Made by a program: the position numbers and the translations under genes
Shown: one piece after another, positions 4,767-7,869 of the stretch
Position numbering within the stretch: position 1 is the stretch's first letter
Layout of the letters: each line of letters opens with the position of its first letter
The notes under the pieces: model-generated
What the model was told of the DNA's origin: nothing
The model's input: the letters and a program-made list of their open reading frames with translations, nothing else
The model's database searches: none
Source of the DNA: SVKR01 sp963605115
GTDB taxonomy: Bacteria > Bacillota > Clostridia > Oscillospirales > Oscillospiraceae
DNA: 7,869 nucleotides
Reading direction: 5' to 3'
Assembly: GCA_963605115.1 (NCBI GenBank)
Contig: CAVCTM010000098.1
Location: 1 to 7,869, forward strand

Positions 4767-7730
4767 TCAGTGCTCGATCTCCACGAGGAAGCGCATGATC
4801 ATCGCGGCGAGCTGGGCGCGGGTCGCGGTGCTGCCCGGCGCGAAGAGGCTGCCGGGGAGACCCTGCATCAGACCGTTCTCCACGCAGAAGTGGATGCCGT
4901 CATGGTACCAAAGACGCAGGTCGAGATCCGTGAAGACGTAAGCGGGGCAGGTCTTGTCGCGCGGGCACTTGCGGTAAGCGCGGCTGTAGCCGTCGTCGTC
5001 CTCGCGCGGAGCGGGCGGGTTATAGTTGCTCGTCCAGCGCGCGTAGAGCGTGTGCGGCGCGCCGTTTGTGACGAGCGTGGTGCTCTCGATCTTCTCGCCG
5101 CGCTCATTGAACCAGCCGTGGAAGGTCCGGCTGACCTTCGTCAGCACCGGGAGCACGCCGTAGCTGCTGCCGAGGCGGACGGAGATGCTCGCCGTCGTGC
5201 AGACCTGCTGCGGGTCGGAGAGCGTGACGGTGATCTCGTCGAGCTGCCACACGGCATAGAGCGTCACGGTCTGACCGGCGGAGGCGAGCGGCGCCGGCAG
5301 CGTGCTGCCGAGGGCGTAGCTCACGACCGCGCCGCCGGGCACCGTCGTCCAGCCGATGAGCTTGCCGCCAGCCTCTGCAAGCTGCATCACGCTGCCGTTG
5401 ACCGCGACGGTCAGGGCGCTGAGCACGTTCGGCTCAACGGCTTCGACCGTGAAGCGGATGAGCGTGTCGCCGGGGTATTCGCTCTGCGCGTCCTCGATGG
5501 TCACATTTGCGACGCCGTCGTCGTCGATCGCCACGGTGTATTTCTCGTGCTTCCACTGCGCGGTGAGCGTAACGTTTTCGGCGGGCATCGCGAAGGTGTC
5601 GCCGCCGCGATAGGTGTCATTTCCAAGGCTCCAGCCCTTGAAGACATAGCCCTTGCGGGTCGGCTCGCCGGTGGAAACGGTGACGGTATCGTTGTCAAAG
5701 TACGCGGTCCCATCCGTCGGCGCGCCGATGCCGCCGTTGGCATCATAGGTAACGGTGTAGGTCTCGTGCGTCTGCCACACGGCGTAAAGCGTCACGGTCG
5801 CGCCGTCCTCGGACGTGAGGTTTTTGACCTCCGCGCCGTCCTGATAGACGACGCTGCCGTTCGGGGTCAGCGACCAGCCGGCGAAGCGGTAGCCGTCGAG
5901 GGAAATATTACCAATCGCAGAGAGCTGTCTGCTCTCGTCATAGACGAAAGGCGTGCTTACGATGAGTCCCTCGGCGCCGCTGAGGTCATAGTCGACGTTG
6001 TAGCTGATGGGCGACCAGCGGGCATAGAGCGTCGTGTCCGTGTCCTTGTTCCAGACGGACCTCGACGCGCCGTTTTCGTTATAGTAGCGCGTCCCGTCCG
6101 CCGGGTCGTCGTAGTAGCCGCCGAAGATGTAGCCCGTGCGGGTGGGGAGGGCGATGGCGGGCATCTCCGCGTCATAGGTCGCCTTGACGTAGCTCTTGGC
6201 GGGCGTGCCGCCCATGGCGTCGAGCGTCACGGTGTATTCCTCTGCCGTCCAGGGGGCGTAGAGGGTGATCTCGCCGTCGTCCTCCGCCGTCAGATTGCGG
6301 ACCGTCTCGCTGCCGAGATAGTACGGGAGCCCGTTCTCGCTCAACGCCCAGCCGATGAAGCGGTAGCCGGTTTTATGATATTGGCAGTCCGCGATCGTGC
6401 CCGCAGTGTCATATTTCAGACCGGTCGTGCCCATGGCGCCATCGCCGCCGTTGGCGTTATACACGATCGTATAGCGGTTCGCGGTCCACTGGGCGGTGAA
6501 CGTGACGTCGCTGCTGCCCATCGTGTACGGGGCGCCCGGCTGACAGGTGTTTGCGCCGACGCTCCAGCCGCCAAAGGTGTAGCCCTCGCGGGTCGGCGCG
6601 GCGCCGACGGTCACGCCGTCGCCGGCGGCATACTCGCCGCGGTCAAACGGCGCGTTCACGCCGCCGTTCGGGTCGTAGGAGACGATGTAGTACTCCACGC
6701 GCTTGGTCAGGGTGATCTTGATCTCAATGTCCTGCGTGACCGTGATGTGATACTGCCCGTCGTCCTGCGGACTGAGCAGCACGCCGTTGGCGTAAACGCG
6801 GACGGTGCCGTCGCCCGTTGCGGTGAAGGCTTTGTCCGTGCCGTACTCGCAGTCTCCGGCGAGGTTCTCCGGCACCGTGATCCCCGCATCGGCGTTCACG
6901 GTGACATGGAAGGTCTTTTTCTCCCACTGCGCAGTGAAGGTGAGCGCATCGTAAGAGCCGCCGAGCGCGTATTCTGCGCCGGAGGCATAGGTTTTTCCGT
7001 CCTTGGAGCATTTCCAGCCCGTGAAATCATAGCCCTCGCGGACAGGCTCGGCATTTGTGAGCGTGTAAGTTCCCGCCGGGGAGGGGTAATCCACAGGCAG
7101 CGAGGTCGTAAAGTAGCCGCCGTTCGCGTCGTAGGTAACGCTGGGGTTGTGCTTCCACACGGCGTAGAGATTCAGGCTTATATGGAGATTGGTAATTTTA
7201 TCACCGGGCTGCATCGGAAGGAAACTAACGCCTGAATTCTGCCAGCACTGGAACGTGTAGCCGTCGCGCGTGGGCACGTCGGACGGAATCGTATAAGCGC
7301 TGCCGTAGGGCACGCTGTCGCTCGCCGGAGCACCGGAGCCGCCGTTGGCGTTATAGATGATCGTCAGGTCGGGAATGTCCTGATAGACCGCGTAAAAATC
7401 CAGAACGTCGCCCGGCGTGGTGGTGAGATTGCGTGCCTTCGCGCCTGCATCATAGATCGCGTTGCTGGCATAGGGCCACTTTGACCAACCCTTGAAGGTT
7501 TTCCCGTCCGGGACGGTTTTGCCGGCGTGATCACAAAATGTGAAGTCCAGATCATAAGTTGCATTCACCGTATTCAACAGCTCGGTACCGTCCGCATTGT
7601 AGAAATTCACGGTGTATGTGATCGGGTCCCACAGCGCGGTGAGCTGGGTGCAGCGCAGAAGCGCGTCGTAATCGAACGGTATGTACGGCTTGAGTAAGCT
7701 TGCGGGTTCGCCTTTCGCGTTATACAGCAT
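4767..7730 (-). CDS. InlB B-repeat (Flg_new) protein with C-terminal SLH domain, probably 5'-truncated
   Basis: A 987-aa repeat protein of the cell-surface type. It begins mid-repeat (residues 1-34, ending LTALW), then carries Flg_new/InlB B-repeats of 70-83 aa with YDANGG, GY.F.GW and LYA.W marks. Two irregular modules (273-344 and 727-828) interrupt the array. A linker rich in Pro and acidic residues (900-919) leads to CPRDKTCP (923-930) and one SLH domain (about 932-980, key residues FTDLD, WYHDGI, GLMQG, F.P, TRAQLAAM). Such proteins normally have a signal peptide and attach to cell-wall polymer through SLH domains, usually three. Here there is no signal peptide, no ribosome site before the only ATG (7728-7730), and an in-frame TAG 27 bp upstream of it. 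The N-terminus therefore appears to be lost, and expression and export are doubtful. It may be a broken gene, a silent cassette, or an assembly join. A terminator follows. Confidence 0.85.
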   Translation of the reverse strand: MLYNAKGEPASLLKPYIPFDYDALLRCTQLTALWDPITYTVNFYNADGTELLNTVNATYDLDFTFCDHAGKTVPDGKTFKGWSKWPYASNAIYDAGAKARNLTTTPGDVLDFYAVYQDIPDLTIIYNANGGSGAPASDSVPYGSAYTIPSDVPTRDGYTFQCWQNSGVSFLPMQPGDKITNLHISLNLYAVWKHNPSVTYDANGGYFTTSLPVDYPSPAGTYTLTNAEPVREGYDFTGWKCSKDGKTYASGAEYALGGSYDALTFTAQWEKKTFHVTVNADAGITVPENLAGDCEYGTDKAFTATGDGTVRVYANGVLLSPQDDGQYHITVTQDIEIKITLTKRVEYYIVSYDPNGGVNAPFDRGEYAAGDGVTVGAAPTREGYTFGGWSVGANTCQPGAPYTMGSSDVTFTAQWTANRYTIVYNANGGDGAMGTTGLKYDTAGTIADCQYHKTGYRFIGWALSENGLPYYLGSETVRNLTAEDDGEITLYAPWTAEEYTVTLDAMGGTPAKSYVKATYDAEMPAIALPTRTGYIFGGYYDDPADGTRYYNENGASRSVWNKDTDTTLYARWSPISYNVDYDLSGAEGLIVSTPFVYDESRQLSAIGNISLDGYRFAGWSLTPNGSVVYQDGAEVKNLTSEDGATVTLYAVWQTHETYTVTYDANGGIGAPTDGTAYFDNDTVTVSTGEPTRKGYVFKGWSLGNDTYRGGDTFAMPAENVTLTAQWKHEKYTVAIDDDGVANVTIEDAQSEYPGDTLIRFTVEAVEPNVLSALTVAVNGSVMQLAEAGGKLIGWTTVPGGAVVSYALGSTLPAPLASAGQTVTLYAVWQLDEITVTLSDPQQVCTTASISVRLGSSYGVLPVLTKVSRTFHGWFNERGEKIESTTLVTNGAPHTLYARWTSNYNPPAPREDDDGYSRAYRKCPRDKTCPAYVFTDLDLRLWYHDGIHFCVENGLMQGLPGSLFAPGSTATRAQLAAMIMRFLVEIEH
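5034..7730 (-). repeat. Tandem Flg_new/InlB B-repeat array
   Basis: Protein-level tandem repeats, numbered from the N-terminus by residue: partial 1-34; 35-117; 118-192; 193-272; irregular 273-344; 345-415; 416-494; 495-572; 573-652; 653-726; hybrid 727-828; 829-899. Units have diverged strongly (for example NADG, NANGG, DANGG, DAMGG, DLSGA in the first strand), so recent DNA-level duplication is not evident. Boundaries are set at the LYA.W/FTAQW ends. Confidence 0.85.
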
Positions 7731-7763
7731 ATCAAGATAGATAACCGCAGTTGCCTATATACC

Positions 7764-7793
7764 AAAACCCCGCCGGGTACGGCGGGGTTTTTT
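7764..7793. terminator. Strong hairpin terminator between the truncated repeat gene and the right-edge gene
   Basis: A 12-bp perfect stem (7764-7775 with 7780-7791, AAAACCCCGCCG and its complement) with a GGTA loop ends in a T-run to 7793 on the plus strand. On the minus strand the T-tract is shorter (TTTTGG). No plus-strand gene lies directly upstream to be terminated; a ribosome site and start codon lie directly downstream on the plus strand. Confidence 0.85.
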
Positions 7794-7818
7794 CATTTTG
7801 CAGAAGGAGGACAAAAGG

Positions 7819-7869
7819 TTGAAACATTGTAACCTAAGCACCATTTTCAAAAGGGCGCAAAAGAACAAG
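7819..7869 (+). CDS. Probable start of a gene running off the right edge
   Basis: TTG at 7819-7821 has AAGGAGG (7804-7810) with 8-nt spacing and opens a frame to the window end, reading MKHCNLSTIFKRAQKNK. The first 17 residues are basic and end at the window border, so no family can be named. It is divergent from the truncated repeat gene and sits 25 bp after a hairpin terminator, so it needs either a promoter in 7794-7804 or read-through of that hairpin. Support is only the ribosome site plus open frame. Confidence 0.5.
   Translation, partial: MKHCNLSTIFKRAQKNK

Noticed and set aside
4683..7235. An 850-codon open frame on the plus strand opposite the repeat protein
   Set aside because: It is Arg/Ala/Val/Gly-rich, has no domain, lies fully antisense to a clear repeat/SLH protein and is explained by high GC at third positions.

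Overview
The window looks like a chromosomal segment from a high-GC gut Clostridia/Oscillospiraceae-type Firmicute. This is inferred from strong AGGAGG-type ribosome sites, sigma-A type TTGACA/TATAAT promoters, a CPRDxTCP-plus-SLH C-terminus, InlB-type B-repeats and a PRK06851-like ATPase. No rRNA, tRNA, CRISPR array, transposase or phage gene was seen.

Left block (26-1813, all minus strand): an XRE-type helix-turn-helix regulator, then an alpha/beta hydrolase-fold protein with its own near-perfect promoter, then an O6-alkylguanine-DNA alkyltransferase (Ogt/MGMT) 40 bp downstream of the hydrolase. The hydrolase has lost two of the three expected catalytic residues. Its start is reassigned to 1502 because the longer frame would begin inside the -35 box.

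Middle block (1814-3488, plus strand): a divergent promoter region with two copies of an 11-bp element exactly 42 bp apart, followed by three same-strand genes. These are a membrane-anchored Cys-rich protein, a low-GC membrane-anchored protein of unknown family, and a 64-aa Cys-rich protein sharing the first protein's Cys pattern. The low base composition, the unknown proteins and the adjacent regulator make this the best candidate for an undescribed locus. A perfect 16-bp bidirectional terminator closes it.

Right block (3584-7730, minus strand): a PRK06851-like P-loop ATPase whose second nucleotide-binding half has lost its P-loop, a terminator, and a 987-aa repeat protein made of about ten Flg_new/InlB B-repeats, two irregular modules and one SLH domain. 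The repeat protein has no signal peptide, no visible ribosome site and only part of its first repeat, so it looks 5'-truncated. Beyond it lie another strong hairpin terminator and, at the right edge, the probable start of a plus-strand gene (TTG at 7819). The junction around 7730-7820 is hard to reconcile with an intact ancestral gene order.
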